A program made the translations under genes and the position numbers. Of a DNA stretch of 64,000 bases, positions 1-11,988 are shown piece after piece. The notes beneath the pieces are model-generated. The model worked only from the letters and a program-made list of their open reading frames with translations, had not been told where the DNA came from and searched no databases. Source of the DNA: Chiayiivirga sp. GTDB lineage: Bacteria > Pseudomonadota > Gammaproteobacteria > Xanthomonadales > Xanthomonadaceae. Location of the stretch: NCBI GenBank assembly GCA_022647565.1, contig JALCLA010000002.1, forward strand, positions 372,001 to 436,000. Direction: 5' to 3'. Positions within the stretch are counted from its first letter, which is position 1. Every line of letters starts with the position of its first letter.

Positions 1-1
1 C

Positions 2-325
2 GAACGCGCGCTGCAGCATTCGCTCTGTTTCGGCGCCTATCGCGATGGCGACCAGGTGGGCTTCGCGCGTGCTGTCACCGATCGCGCGACCTTCGCCTAT
101 CTCGCCGATGTCTTCGTCCTGCCTGAAGCCCGCGGCCGGGGCTGCGCCCGGGCCTTGATGGACGCGGTCGTGGCCCATCCCGACCTGCAGGGCCTGCGCC
201 GGTTCGCCCTCGCCACGCGCGATGCACATGCGCTCTACGCACGCTACGGCTTCACCGCACTCGCGCGACCCGAGACCTTCATGGAGTGCTATCGGCCCGC
301 GGTCTACGCCAGCGAGCCCTCGTAG
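2..325 (+). CDS. GNAT-family N-acetyltransferase (C-terminal part)
   Basis: The frame is open from the left window edge, so the N-terminus is missing; about 107 codons are visible. The visible part carries the acetyl-CoA-binding core of the GNAT fold: a beta-strand ending in [16 protein letters not shown], whose R-G-R-G-x-A/C loop is motif A of the family, then the helix [10 protein letters not shown], then a strand and the closing [17 protein letters not shown], the usual YxxxGF(xxx) end. Proteins of this subfamily are small soluble acyl-CoA transferases, usually for amines or amino acids. The substrate cannot be told. It sits 52 bp upstream of thiG and reads the same way, but the thiG gene appears to have its own promoter. 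Confidence 0.85.
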   Translation, partial: ERALQHSLCFGAYRDGDQVGFARAVTDRATFAYLADVFVLPEARGRGCARALMDAVVAHPDLQGLRRFALATRDAHALYARYGFTALARPETFMECYRPAVYASEPS

Positions 326-342
326 CGCAGCGCACGCGGCGC

Positions 343-371
343 TCTACATCGCGCGCATCTCGGGCGATAAT
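343..371 (+). promoter_or_regulatory. Candidate sigma-70 promoter of thiG, leaderless type
   Basis: A -35-like TCTACA (343-348, four of six consensus bases) lies 17 bp before a -10-like GATAAT (366-371). The thiG ATG is at 378, only six bases after the -10, so a transcript from this promoter would begin on or next to the start codon. No Shine-Dalgarno is seen ahead of this ATG, which agrees with a leaderless message. The promoter is read from sequence only. Confidence 0.45.
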
Positions 372-377
372 CGCCGC

Positions 378-1187
378 ATGACTACCCCACTCCCGCCGCT
401 GGCCGCCACGCACGATCCGCTCGTCATCGCCGGGCGCGGCTACGCCTCGCGCCTGCTCACCGGTACCGGCAAGTTCATCGACCTGGATCAGACCCGACGT
501 GCCACCGAGGCCGCCGGCGCGCAAATCGTCACGGTCGCGATCCGCCGCACCAACATTGGCCAGAACCCGAACGAGCCCAACCTGCTCGACGTGCTGCCGC
601 CGGAGCGCTACACGCTGCTGCCCAACACCGCCGGCTGCTATACCGCCGCCGACGCGGTGCGCACCTGCAAGCTGGCGCGCGAACTGCTCGACGGACACTC
701 CCTGGTCAAGCTTGAAGTGCTGGGCGATGCCAGGACGCTGTACCCGGACGTGGTGCAGACCCTGAGCGCGGCGGAAGAACTGGTGGCAGACGGCTTCCAG
801 GTGATGGTCTACACCAGCGACGATCCGATCCTGGCCAAGCGCCTGGAACAGATCGGCTGCGTGGCGGTGATGCCGCTGGCGGCACCGATCGGCTCGGGCC
901 TCGGCGTGCAAAACAAGTACAACCTGCTCGAGATCGTCGAGAACGCCAGGGTGCCGATCATCGTCGATGCCGGCGTCGGCACCGCGTCGGATGCGTCCAT
1001 CGCGATGGAACTGGGCTGCGACGGCGTGCTGATGAACACCGCGATTGCCGGCGCGCGCGATCCGATCCTGATGGCCTCGGCCATGCGCAAGGCGGTGGAG
1101 GCCGGGCGCGAAGCCTTCCGTGCCGGTCGCATCCCGCGCAAGCGCTACGCCAGCGCGTCCTCGCCGGCGGATGGCTTGGTCGGATGA
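378..1187 (+). CDS. thiG: Thiazole synthase ThiG
   Basis: ThiG builds the thiazole phosphate ring of thiamine from 1-deoxy-D-xylulose 5-phosphate, dehydroglycine and the sulfur carried on ThiS thiocarboxylate. The 269-residue product has the family length. Visible marks are LTGTGKF near residue 27, the [16 protein letters not shown] segment, the strand [10 protein letters not shown] with Lys111 as the Schiff-base lysine for the sugar phosphate, and the phosphate-binding loops [22 protein letters not shown] and [10 protein letters not shown]. The frame is open further upstream, but the family start is the ATG at 378. It overlaps trmB by four bases (ATGA). No thiS is found just upstream; the neighbour there is a GNAT gene, so ThiS must be encoded elsewhere. 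Confidence 0.97.
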   Translation: MTTPLPPLAATHDPLVIAGRGYASRLLTGTGKFIDLDQTRRATEAAGAQIVTVAIRRTNIGQNPNEPNLLDVLPPERYTLLPNTAGCYTAADAVRTCKLARELLDGHSLVKLEVLGDARTLYPDVVQTLSAAEELVADGFQVMVYTSDDPILAKRLEQIGCVAVMPLAAPIGSGLGVQNKYNLLEIVENARVPIIVDAGVGTASDASIAMELGCDGVLMNTAIAGARDPILMASAMRKAVEAGREAFRAGRIPRKRYASASSPADGLVG

Positions 1188-1915
1188 CGGCGGAGCACAG
1201 CCACGGCCTGCCGCACGAGGGCGATCCGGCCCTGCGCACGCGCAGCATCCGCAGCTTCGTGCTGCGCCAGGGCCGCCTGACCGAAGCCCAGGAGCGCGCC
1301 TTCGCCGAGCACTGGGCGCGCTACGGGCTCGAACCTCAACCGCGGCTGCGTGATTTCGATGCCGTGTTCGGGCGCAAGGCCGAACGCGTGCTGGAGATCG
1401 GCTTCGGCAACGGCGAAGCCCTGCGCTGGGCCGGCGCCAACGACGCCGAGCGCGATTTCCTCGGGCTGGAAGTGCATCGTCCCGGCGTCGGTCGGCTGCT
1501 CAATGCACTGGCGGCGGACGACACCGACAACGTGCGTTTGTATTGCCACGATGCGGTGGAAATCCTCAAGACCGAGGTCGCCGACGGCTCGCTGGGCGAG
1601 ATCCGCATCTGGTTTCCCGATCCATGGCCGAAGAAGCGCCACCACAAGCGGCGCCTGATCCAACCGGGCTTCGCCGCCTTGCTCGCGGCCAAACTGCGCT
1701 TCGGCGGACTCTTGCATCTGGCCACCGACTGGCAGGACTATGCCGGACACATGTGGGATGTGCTGGATGCCGAACCGCTCCTGCACAACGAAGCCGGCGC
1801 ACGCGGCTGGTTCGACCGGCCGGCGTGGCGTCCGCAGACGCATTTCGAGGCGCGCGGCCTGCGCCTCGGGCATGGGGTGTGGGACTTGCTCTATCGACGC
1901 GAAGGGAGCGCTTGA
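1184..1915 (+). CDS. trmB: tRNA (guanine-N7)-methyltransferase TrmB
   Basis: TrmB methylates N7 of guanine 46 in the variable loop of tRNAs using S-adenosylmethionine. The 243-residue protein has the SAM-binding loop [12 protein letters not shown] at about 69-80, the acidic E of [12 protein letters not shown], and the signature [14 protein letters not shown] (about 144-157) that marks this family. The C-terminal [14 protein letters not shown] motif is also typical. Its ATG overlaps the thiG stop by four bases, so the two genes are probably co-translated; this thiG-trmB order is common in Xanthomonadales. Soluble cytoplasmic enzyme. Confidence 0.97.
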   Translation: MTAEHSHGLPHEGDPALRTRSIRSFVLRQGRLTEAQERAFAEHWARYGLEPQPRLRDFDAVFGRKAERVLEIGFGNGEALRWAGANDAERDFLGLEVHRPGVGRLLNALAADDTDNVRLYCHDAVEILKTEVADGSLGEIRIWFPDPWPKKRHHKRRLIQPGFAALLAAKLRFGGLLHLATDWQDYAGHMWDVLDAEPLLHNEAGARGWFDRPAWRPQTHFEARGLRLGHGVWDLLYRREGSA

Positions 1916-1999
1916 ACCGGAGCTTCTCCAGCGAAAGCAATGCGAAGGGCGCACGCCCTTCGACCCCGGCCGCAACGCGGCCTGCGCCCAAGGCGATGG

Positions 2000-2128
2000 T
2001 TCGACTTCGCTTCGCTGTCCCGCCCATCCTGAGCGTAGTGCCGCAGGCGCGAAGTCGAAGGATCTCCATGAGCGGTCCCCGTAGTCCGCTCATCCTGAGC
2101 GTAGTGCCGCAGGCACGAAGTCGAAGGA
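2000..2128. repeat. Tandem pair of 38-bp intergenic repeats with an inverted arm
   Basis: Two copies of a 38-bp unit lie at 2025-2062 and 2091-2128, 66 bp apart, differing at one base. Each starts CATCCTGAGCGTAGTGCCGC and ends GAAGTCGAAGGA. Ahead of the first copy, TTCGACTTCGC (2000-2010) is the exact reverse complement of GCGAAGTCGAA (2049-2059), so the first unit can fold into a hairpin with an 11-bp stem. The second copy ends 10 bp before the permease start. The layout resembles extragenic palindromic repeats of high-GC proteobacteria. No coding role is visible, and nothing else is in this 223-bp gap. Confidence 0.8.
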
Positions 2129-2138
2129 CGCGGAGGCC

Positions 2139-3974
2139 ATGGATTCGGGCCTGAACCTCACCACCGAAATGATGCTGGTGCTGGGCCTCGTGGCCTTCAC
2201 CATGGTCATGTTCACCTGGGAGCGATTGCGCCCCGACGTCACCGCCCTGCTGGTGCTGGTGACACTGGGCCTGAGCGGCCTGATTCCCGCCGACCGCCTC
2301 TTCGACGGCTTTGCCGGCAGCGCCGTGATCAGCGTGATCGCCACCATGATCCTGGGGGCGGGACTGGATCGCACCGGCTTGCTCAATCGCCTGGCGGGCT
2401 GGCTGCTGCGTCGATCCCGCGGCCTCGAGGAACGCCTGATCCTGCTCCATGCCCTGTTCGCCGGACTGGTCTCGTCGGTGATGCAGAACCCGTCGGTCAC
2501 GGCCCTGTTCCTGCCCGTGGCCTCGCGCCTCTCGGCCCGCACCGGCGTGACCCTGGCGCGATTGCTCTTGCCCATGGCGGTGTGCGTGATCATGGGCGGC
2601 AGCCTGACCATGGTGGGTTCGTCGCCGCTGATCCTGCTCAACGATCTGCTCGCGGCGGCGAACGATCACCTGCCCTCGGGCGTGGCCACGCTGGAGCCGC
2701 TGGCGATGTTCGCGCCCGCGCCGGTGGGAGCCGCCCTGCTGCTGCTGGGTCTCGCTTATTTCCGCCTGTTCGGCCGGCGCATGCTCGGTGGCGTGGAAGA
2801 CAAGAGCGTCGTGCCGGCGCGCACCGAGAGCTATTTCGCGCGCACCTACGGCATCGAGGGCGAGGTGTTCGAGCTTACCGTCACGGCCGAGAGCCCACTG
2901 GTCGGCATGTCGATCGGCGAAGCCGAGGCGTCACCCGGCGCACCGCTGCTGCTGGCGCTCAAGTCCGGCAATGAGTCGCGGCTTGCGCCCCCGGCCGACC
3001 AGATGATCTGGGTCGGCAGCGTGCTCGGCGTGATGGGCAAGCGCGAACACGTCGCCGACTATGCCGAGGCCCAGTCGCTGCGCCTGCAATCACGCCTGCG
3101 CAACTTCGGCGACCTGTTCAATCCCAGCCGCGCCGGCATTTCCGAGGCCGTGGTGCCGCCCACCTCGCGCTTCATCGGCCAGACCCTCGACGACCTGCGC
3201 CTGCGCAAGCGCCTGGGCATCAGCGTGCTGGCGATCAACCGCGGCAACGAAGTGCACCGCGAGGACATCCGCCGCCTGCCATTGCGCGCCGGCGACATGC
3301 TGGTCTACCACAGCATCTGGCGCGACCTGGCGCAGGCCGCGGAATCGCGCGACTTCGTCGTGGTCACCGATTACCCCAAGGACGAACAGCGTCCGCACAA
3401 GCTGTGGGTGGCGCTGATCGTGTTCGGCCTCGCGCTGGCGCTGGCCTTGTCGAACCAGGTCGCGGTGCCGGTGGCGCTGATGGCGGGCGTGATCGGCATG
3501 TTGCTGACCGGCGTGCTCGACATGGACGAGGCCTACGCCGCGATCAACTGGAAGACCGTGTTCATCATGGCCTGCCTGATCCCGCTGGGCTGGGCCGTGG
3601 ACTCCTCCGGTACCGCCAGCTGGATTGCCGAAGGCGTGATGGAGCGCCTCGATGGCTTTCCGATCTGGGCGCTGCAGGTGGCGATCGGGCTGATCACGAT
3701 GCTGCTCGGCCTCGTGATCAGCCACGTCGGCGCCACCGTCATCATGGTGCCGATGGCGATCAACATCGCGGTTTCGGCCGGAGCCAACCCGATCGAGTTC
3801 GCCCTGATCGTGGCCTTGTGCGCCTCCAACAACTTGATCTCCGTCTCCAACCCGGTGCTGGCGATGATCACCGGGCCGGCCGGATTCCGCGGCTGGGACC
3901 TGATGCGCGTCGGCCTTCCGCTGTCGCTGCTCTACATCGCGCTGGCGACGGGGATGGTGAACCTGGTGTTCTGA
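2139..3974 (+). CDS. SLC13 (DASS)-type anion permease with two TrkA-C domains
   Basis: An inner-membrane permease of 611 residues. Two hydrophobic halves (about 1-210 and 420-611) carry the inverted-repeat transport core of the divalent anion:Na+ symporter family; the hairpin segments MQNPSVTALFLP and ISHVGATVIMVP and the CASNNLISVSNP stretch are the substrate-binding NxT/SNN-like elements. Between them, residues about 225-400 form two soluble TrkA-C (RCK_C) domains, recognisable from VFELTVTAESPLVGMSIGEA and AVVPPTSRFIGQTLDDLRLR. This permease-RCK_C-RCK_C-permease layout is common in bacteria; reported substrates in the family include dicarboxylates, sulfate and other anions. The substrate here is unknown. 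It stands alone, 223 bp after trmB. Confidence 0.9.
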   Translation: MDSGLNLTTEMMLVLGLVAFTMVMFTWERLRPDVTALLVLVTLGLSGLIPADRLFDGFAGSAVISVIATMILGAGLDRTGLLNRLAGWLLRRSRGLEERLILLHALFAGLVSSVMQNPSVTALFLPVASRLSARTGVTLARLLLPMAVCVIMGGSLTMVGSSPLILLNDLLAAANDHLPSGVATLEPLAMFAPAPVGAALLLLGLAYFRLFGRRMLGGVEDKSVVPARTESYFARTYGIEGEVFELTVTAESPLVGMSIGEAEASPGAPLLLALKSGNESRLAPPADQMIWVGSVLGVMGKREHVADYAEAQSLRLQSRLRNFGDLFNPSRAGISEAVVPPTSRFIGQTLDDLRLRKRLGISVLAINRGNEVHREDIRRLPLRAGDMLVYHSIWRDLAQAAESRDFVVVTDYPKDEQRPHKLWVALIVFGLALALALSNQVAVPVALMAGVIGMLLTGVLDMDEAYAAINWKTVFIMACLIPLGWAVDSSGTASWIAEGVMERLDGFPIWALQVAIGLITMLLGLVISHVGATVIMVPMAINIAVSAGANPIEFALIVALCASNNLISVSNPVLAMITGPAGFRGWDLMRVGLPLSLLYIALATGMVNLVF

Positions 3975-4104
3975 GCCTGCCTGCCGACATTCGGCTGCGC
4001 CCAGACGCACCCCGGAATGACGCCCGCGTCGCCGCCCACGAGGCTGGCGCGATTGACCGCGGTTTGTCGCATGGCAGATCGACATTCCCACGCGAGGACC
4101 GACC

Positions 4105-6081
4105 ATGCGCGCCACCCTGATTGCCGTCCTGCTGCTTGCGCCGCTGGGCTCGCACGCCGCCACCTTTACCGTCACGCGCGCCGACGATGTGCCGGTCTCG
4201 ATCTGCACCGTCAACGAGTGCACCTTGCGCGCCGCCATGCTGGCCGCCGATGCCAATCCGGGGGCCGATCTGATCGGCTTCAACGTGCCCGCGGTGGGCG
4301 GCGTGGCCACGATCGTGCCGACCACCGCCCTGCCCAGCTTGAGTGGCGACGACACCACGATCGACGGCTACACCCAACCCGGCGCATCGGTAGGCAACTC
4401 CCTGCCGGCTCGATTCGTCGCGACGATCACGCTGCACATCGACGGCATGCAGGTCAACGCCAGTTCCGGTCTGCGCCTGGCGGGCAACCGCAACCAGATC
4501 CGCGGCATCGCGATCTCGGGTTTCGATGTGGCCCAGATCGAGATCCTGGGCTCCAACAATGTCGTGCGCGGCAATCGCATCGGGCTGAACCCGGGCGGAG
4601 CCGTGGTGTTCCCCTTCCCGGCTTGCGGCGTGCGCGTTCTCAGCGCGGGCGCGGCGCCAGTCGGGAACCGGATCGGAGGCAACTACTCCGACGACGACAT
4701 CAACCTCATCGCCGGCCACCGCATCGCCGTGCTGCTGGACGGCGTGGGCAGCGGCTCCAGTCTCGCCGAGGAGAACCTGGTGGCCGGCAACCTCATCAAC
4801 GTCGGCGCCGATGGCATCCTGCCCATGCCGGGCGAACACGGCGTGCACGTGCGCAACAGTCGCAACACGCGTGTCGGTGCCAGCGACAACAGCCCGTTTC
4901 CGGACGGCAACAACATCGGCGGGTACGGCGGATACGATCGCCTCGGCGTGGTGATCGACGGCGGCAGCCGCAGTTTCGTCGACGGCAACTGGATCGGCGG
5001 TACGGCCTCGGGTCATGCCCATCCGATCGGCACCGGCATCCTGGTGACCAACGGCGCCAGCGAAGTCTTCGCGCAGTTCAACCTGATCCACCACGCGCAG
5101 CGCAGCGGCATCGAAGTGCTGGATGGATCGGCCGCGGCTGGCGCGACCGGCGCGCTGCTGGCGCAGAACTCGGTGCTGTGGGTGAACGGCCCGGCCATCG
5201 ATCTGCGCGGCGACGGTCCGACCGCGAACGACATCGACGATCTCGACGTCGGCCCCAATCGACTCAGCAACACGCCCATCCTCACCGCGGCGCGCATCAA
5301 TGGCGCCAACTACGAGATCGACTTCCTGCTCGATGCCGAAACCAACACCAACTACGGGGTCGAGGCGCTGCTGATGAATCATCCGGCCTCGACGCCGCAG
5401 AAATCGCCGCTCCAGAAGAACCCGGCACCGGGCAAGTCCCGTGCGGTGGCCGCGATCCCCTCTTCGGGCGGTTCGGTGCGCACCGATGCCAATGGCGTTG
5501 CCACCGGCACCCTGACGGTAGCGCGCGTATTCGTGCCGCAGGGCTATTCGATCGGCGCGACCGCCTCGCGCTTCGTCACCTTCGGCAATGGCAACGTCAG
5601 CAGCGAGGTGTCTGCGGCGGCGAACTTCCCAGCACTTGCCACCGGCTCGGTGATCGCCTTCGACTTGCCCTTGTCCATCGTCGACTACGCCAGCGGCTCG
5701 ACCGCCTCGACCACGGTCACGGTGCGACGCGCTGGCAGCGCCGATGCTGCTGCCAGCGTCGTGGTGATGGCCACGACAAACGACGCGTCACCGGCGCTGA
5801 TCACGTCAGTCCCTTCGATTCCACCGACCGGCTTGTTGCTGAACTGGGCGGCCGGCGATCTCTCGCCGCGCACGCTGCAACTGAGCTACTTCGGCCCCGA
5901 CCCCAATCCATTCCGCGGCACCGTCCGAAACGAACTTGCCTTGTCGCAGCCCACCGGCGCGGTGCTTGGCAGTTCCCGCTCGCATCTGTTCGTGATTGCC
6001 AACGATGAGGATGCCGGCTTCGCGAACGCCGTTCTGTTTGGAGGCACCGGCGGTGGCTTCGAGAGCAGTACGCCGCCTTGA
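4105..6081 (+). CDS. Secreted right-handed beta-helix protein with CSLREA-like N-terminus
   Basis: A 658-residue exported protein with a signal peptide (MRATLIAVLLLAPLGSHA, cut after AHA-like SHA). The first mature segment ends with the pattern NECTLRAAMLAADANPGAD, which matches the CSLREA domain found at the front of many secreted bacterial proteins. Residues about 95-350 are rich in NxIxG-type turns (GNRIGLNPGG, ENLVAGNLINVG, DGNWIGG, VFAQFNLIHHAQRSG), as in parallel beta-helix folds. The last 200 residues look like a beta-sandwich. Beta-helix proteins often bind or cleave polysaccharides or act as adhesins, but no catalytic residues can be named. Ends 38 bp before the convergent kinase gene. 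Confidence 0.8.
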   Translation: MRATLIAVLLLAPLGSHAATFTVTRADDVPVSICTVNECTLRAAMLAADANPGADLIGFNVPAVGGVATIVPTTALPSLSGDDTTIDGYTQPGASVGNSLPARFVATITLHIDGMQVNASSGLRLAGNRNQIRGIAISGFDVAQIEILGSNNVVRGNRIGLNPGGAVVFPFPACGVRVLSAGAAPVGNRIGGNYSDDDINLIAGHRIAVLLDGVGSGSSLAEENLVAGNLINVGADGILPMPGEHGVHVRNSRNTRVGASDNSPFPDGNNIGGYGGYDRLGVVIDGGSRSFVDGNWIGGTASGHAHPIGTGILVTNGASEVFAQFNLIHHAQRSGIEVLDGSAAAGATGALLAQNSVLWVNGPAIDLRGDGPTANDIDDLDVGPNRLSNTPILTAARINGANYEIDFLLDAETNTNYGVEALLMNHPASTPQKSPLQKNPAPGKSRAVAAIPSSGGSVRTDANGVATGTLTVARVFVPQGYSIGATASRFVTFGNGNVSSEVSAAANFPALATGSVIAFDLPLSIVDYASGSTASTTVTVRRAGSADAAASVVVMATTNDASPALITSVPSIPPTGLLLNWAAGDLSPRTLQLSYFGPDPNPFRGTVRNELALSQPTGAVLGSSRSHLFVIANDEDAGFANAVLFGGTGGGFESSTPP

Positions 6082-6118
6082 GGTCAGCGCCGCACCCGCA
6101 GGCGCGGGCTCGCGCCGC

Positions 6119-8902
<2,784 letters not shown>

Positions 8903-8932
8903 CGCGTGCGCAGCGCAGGCCCGAGGCGACCC

Positions 8933-8944
8933 GAGTGTACACTC
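8933..8944. promoter_or_regulatory. 12-bp palindrome between divergent kinase and sigma genes
   Basis: GAGTGTACACTC is a perfect palindrome in the middle of the 66-bp gap between the kinase start (8902) and the sigma start (8969). On each strand it reads TACACT, a fair -10 hexamer (8938-8943 for the sigma gene, 8939-8934 for the kinase). It could therefore be two overlapping divergent -10 elements, an operator, or both. Confidence 0.4.
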
Positions 8945-8968
8945 CGCCGCATCGCCGAAGGATCGCAG

Positions 8969-9529
8969 ATGGATTCGCCGCGCAGCGACATCACCGCGCT
9001 ACTGGCCACGCTTGCAAGTGGCGACGACAGCGCGCGAGCGCCACTCTGGACCCTGGTGTACACCGAGTTGCGCGACATGGCGAGGCTGCAGTTGGCGCGC
9101 GAACGCGACGGCGCCAGCCTGGTACCGACGGCCTTGGTGCACGAGGCCTATCTTCGCCTGCTCGGCGATGTCGCCGGGTTCGAGAATCGCGCGCACTTCT
9201 TTGGTGCGGCGGGCAATGCCATGCGGCGCATTCTGGTCGACCATGCACGCAGCCGGCAGCGCGACAAACGCGGCGGTGGCATCGCGCCGGTGACGCTGTC
9301 GCCGGAGTTGCCACTGATGACTCCATCGGCGGAGCGCCTGATCGAGATCGATGCGGCACTGCGTCGGCTGGAGCAACACGACGCCGACATGGTGCGAGTG
9401 GTGGAACTGCGCTGGTTCGCCGGCCTGTCGGTCGAGGAGACGGCGGCCGCCACCGGCCACTCGCCGCGCAGCGTCAATCGCCTCTGGACCGGCGCGCGCG
9501 CCTGGTTGCTGCGCGAACTGGAGGCCTGA
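8969..9529 (+). CDS. ECF-type RNA polymerase sigma factor (Sig-70_X6 type)
   Basis: A 186-residue sigma factor with region 2 (about 20-95; TALVHEAYLRLLGD and the NRAHFFGAAGNAMRRILVDHARSR stretch) and region 4 (about 125-186; the helix-turn-helix in LSVEETAAATGHSPRSVNRLW). The wording HEAYLRL and FFxxAxxxMRxILVDxAR is characteristic of the ECF group usually found beside Hanks kinases. The frame is open far upstream, but the start fitting the family is the ATG at 8969, just after the divergent promoter region. No anti-sigma gene follows; the neighbouring membrane kinase may control it (inference). Confidence 0.92.
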   Translation: MDSPRSDITALLATLASGDDSARAPLWTLVYTELRDMARLQLARERDGASLVPTALVHEAYLRLLGDVAGFENRAHFFGAAGNAMRRILVDHARSRQRDKRGGGIAPVTLSPELPLMTPSAERLIEIDAALRRLEQHDADMVRVVELRWFAGLSVEETAAATGHSPRSVNRLWTGARAWLLRELEA

Positions 9530-9577
9530 GCAGGGCGCGAACATCCGAGCCCGCGCTGTCCCTCCGGCGCATGCGTC

Positions 9578-10300
9578 TCAAGCGTCCACGTGGATCCCGC
9601 ACTCGCGCTTGAGCCCGAAGAAACGCGTGTCTTCCTCGCGCATGCCCGGTTGCCAACGCTGCGTGGTGTGGAAGTCGCCGATCGAGACGTAGCCGTGTTC
9701 CCAGAGCGGGTGATAGGGCAGACGGTGGCGCTTGAGATACTCGAACACGTCGCGGTCGGACCAGTCGACGATGGGATGCACTTTCCAGCGGCCCTGCTTC
9801 AGTTCCGCAACGGGCGTGACCGCACGCGACTCGGATTGGTCGCGGCGCAGGCCGGCGAACCAGGTGCGCACGCCGAGTTCGTCCAGCGCACGCCGCATCG
9901 GTTCGACCTTGCGCAGCCGGTTGTAGCGATCGATCCCGTCCACGCCCTGTTCCCACAGGCGGCCATAGCGCGCCTCCATCCAGGCACGGCTGAGCGTGGG
10001 GCGATACACCTTTAGGTTGAGCTTGAGCCGGTCGACCAGCTGGTCGATGAACTGGTAGGTCTCGGGAAAGAGGTAGCCGGTGTCAACCAGGATCACCGGG
10101 ATGTCGGGGCACTGTTGCGTCACCAGATGCAGCGCCACCGCGGACTGCGCGCCGAAGCTCGACGACAGGGCGTGGTTCTCGGCTCCGCTGCCGAGCGCCC
10201 ATGCGATGCGGTCGGGCGCCTTCTGCCGCTCCAGCCAGCGATTGAGATCGATCAGCGCGCGGCCGTCTTCGGCCGCCGCGACCGGGTCCGGAGGACTCAT
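9578..10300 (-). CDS. cysH: Phosphoadenylyl-sulfate reductase CysH
   Basis: CysH reduces 3'-phosphoadenylyl sulfate to sulfite with thioredoxin or glutaredoxin. The 240-residue product has the family length. Seen are the PP-loop-like [14 protein letters not shown], the [10 protein letters not shown] motif, the [11 protein letters not shown] segment, and the C-terminal ECGIH with catalytic Cys234. The extra cysteine pairs that hold a 4Fe-4S cluster in APS-type reductases are absent, which favours PAPS as substrate. It is the last gene of cysJ-cysI-cysH, its ATG overlapping the cysI stop by four bases. Confidence 0.96.
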   Translation of the reverse strand: MSPPDPVAAAEDGRALIDLNRWLERQKAPDRIAWALGSGAENHALSSSFGAQSAVALHLVTQQCPDIPVILVDTGYLFPETYQFIDQLVDRLKLNLKVYRPTLSRAWMEARYGRLWEQGVDGIDRYNRLRKVEPMRRALDELGVRTWFAGLRRDQSESRAVTPVAELKQGRWKVHPIVDWSDRDVFEYLKRHRLPYHPLWEHGYVSIGDFHTTQRWQPGMREEDTRFFGLKRECGIHVDA

Positions 10301-11988
10301 GACTGCAACTCCATGGGAATGCGTTTGGTGGGAACGGGGCGGACGATGGCGGCGCGCACCAGGAAATCGCCAAAGCCTTCGTTCGTGAGGCGCTCGCCGG
10401 CATACCGCGCGAACAGCGGATCGAGCGCGGCCAGGATCGCGGCCTCGTCGATGTTCTCGCGATACAAGGCGTTGAGGCGTTCGCCGCGCGCATCGGCACC
10501 CAGCATCAGGTTGTAGCGGCCCGGCGCCTTGCCCACCAGCGCGATCTCGCCCAGGTACGGGCGTGAGCAGCCGTTCGGGCAGCCGGAAATGCGCAACAGG
10601 ATTGGCGCATCGCGCAGGCCGTGTTTTTCCAGCAGTGGATCAAGCCTGGCGACGAAGTCGGGCAGATAGCGCTCGGCTTCCGCCATGGCGAGGCCGCAGG
10701 TCGGCAGCGCCACGCAGGCCAGCGCGGCACGCGCCAGCGCACTGCCGCGCGAGTGCAGGTCGAGTCCATGCGCCTGCACCAGCGCATCAATGCGCGCGCG
10801 TTCTTCAGCGGGTACGGCGGCAATGACGAGGTTCTGGTTCGGGGTGAGACGGAACTCGCCGCGATGCACGCGCGCGATCTCGCGCAAACCACTCAGATGC
10901 GGCGCACCCGGGCCGTCGGCGATGCGGCCTGCAAGCACCTGCAGGGTGAGATGCCAGCGACCGTCCTCTCCTTCGACCCAGCCGTAGCGGTCGCCGCTGT
11001 GATCGAACGCGAACGGCCGCGCCGGGGGGAGAGGGAACCCGGCGCGGCGTTCGACTTCCGACTTGAACCAGTCGAGGCCGCGGTCGTCGATGGTGTACTT
11101 GAGCCGCGCCCGCTTGCGCAGTGCACGATTGCCATGGTCGCGCTGCGTCGTTACCACGGCCTCGGCCACGGCCAGCAGTTGCTGCGGCGTGACGAAGCCG
11201 ATGACATCGGCCAGGCGCGGATAGGTCTCGGCGTCGCCATGGGTGGCCCCCATGCCGCCGCCGACCGTCACGTTGTATCCCACCAGCACGCCCTGTTCGA
11301 CGATGCCGATGAAGCCCAGGTCGTTCGCGAACACGTCCACGTCGTTGAGCGGCGGCAGCGCGAATGCCGTCTTGAACTTGCGCGGCAGGTAGGTGGCGCC
11401 GTAGATCGGCTCGGCTTCCTCACCACTGCCTTCGAGCTTCTCGCCGTCGAGCCAGATCTCGTGGTAGGCCCGCGTGTTCGGCAGGAAGTGTTCCGACAGT
11501 TGCGCGGCCTGCGCGTAGAGCGTCGCATGCAGCGCGGATTCGAGCGGATTGGCCGCCACCAGCACGTTGCGGTTGACGTCGCCGCAGGCCGCGAGCGTGT
11601 CGATCAGCGCGGCGTTGATCGCCTGCATCGTGGCTTTCAGCTCCTGCTTCACCACGCCGTGGAACTGGAAGGCCTGGCGCGTGGTGATGCGCAGCGAGTG
11701 GTTGGCATGGCGCGTGGCGATGGCGTCCAGCTGCAACCATTGGGCCGGCGTGACCACGCCGCCCGGCGTGCGGGTGCGGATCATGAACTGGAAGGCCGGC
11801 TCCAGCTTCTGGCGGCGGCGTTCGTCGCGCAGGTCGCGGTCGTCCTGCTGGTAACTGCCGTGGTACTTGATCAGGGTCTGGTCCGGCTCGCGCAACGCGC
11901 CAGTCACCGGATCGGCCAGGCTCTGCAACAGCGACCCGCGCAGCCGCGCGCTGTCGCGCTTGATGTCCTCGACGGAATGCCCGGACAT
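10297..11988 (-). CDS. cysI: Sulfite reductase [NADPH] hemoprotein beta subunit CysI
   Basis: CysI carries siroheme and a 4Fe-4S cluster and reduces sulfite to sulfide in six electron steps, fed by CysJ. The 563-residue protein has two sulfite-reductase ferredoxin-like half domains; the substrate-side motif [16 protein letters not shown] is near residue 125, and the cluster ligands lie in [13 protein letters not shown] and [10 protein letters not shown] near residues 435-485. The frame continues upstream, but the start used is the ATG at 11988, which overlaps the last base of the cysJ TGA (TGATG). Confidence 0.97.
   Translation of the reverse strand: MSGHSVEDIKRDSARLRGSLLQSLADPVTGALREPDQTLIKYHGSYQQDDRDLRDERRRQKLEPAFQFMIRTRTPGGVVTPAQWLQLDAIATRHANHSLRITTRQAFQFHGVVKQELKATMQAINAALIDTLAACGDVNRNVLVAANPLESALHATLYAQAAQLSEHFLPNTRAYHEIWLDGEKLEGSGEEAEPIYGATYLPRKFKTAFALPPLNDVDVFANDLGFIGIVEQGVLVGYNVTVGGGMGATHGDAETYPRLADVIGFVTPQQLLAVAEAVVTTQRDHGNRALRKRARLKYTIDDRGLDWFKSEVERRAGFPLPPARPFAFDHSGDRYGWVEGEDGRWHLTLQVLAGRIADGPGAPHLSGLREIARVHRGEFRLTPNQNLVIAAVPAEERARIDALVQAHGLDLHSRGSALARAALACVALPTCGLAMAEAERYLPDFVARLDPLLEKHGLRDAPILLRISGCPNGCSRPYLGEIALVGKAPGRYNLMLGADARGERLNALYRENIDEAAILAALDPLFARYAGERLTNEGFGDFLVRAAIVRPVPTKRIPMELQS

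Noticed and set aside
4017..6008. A 663-codon plus-strand frame overlapping the beta-helix gene
   Set aside because: It is the shifted frame of the secreted protein at 4105-6081, which has a signal peptide, CSLREA-like start and repeat pattern; the shifted frame is Arg/Gln-rich with no features.
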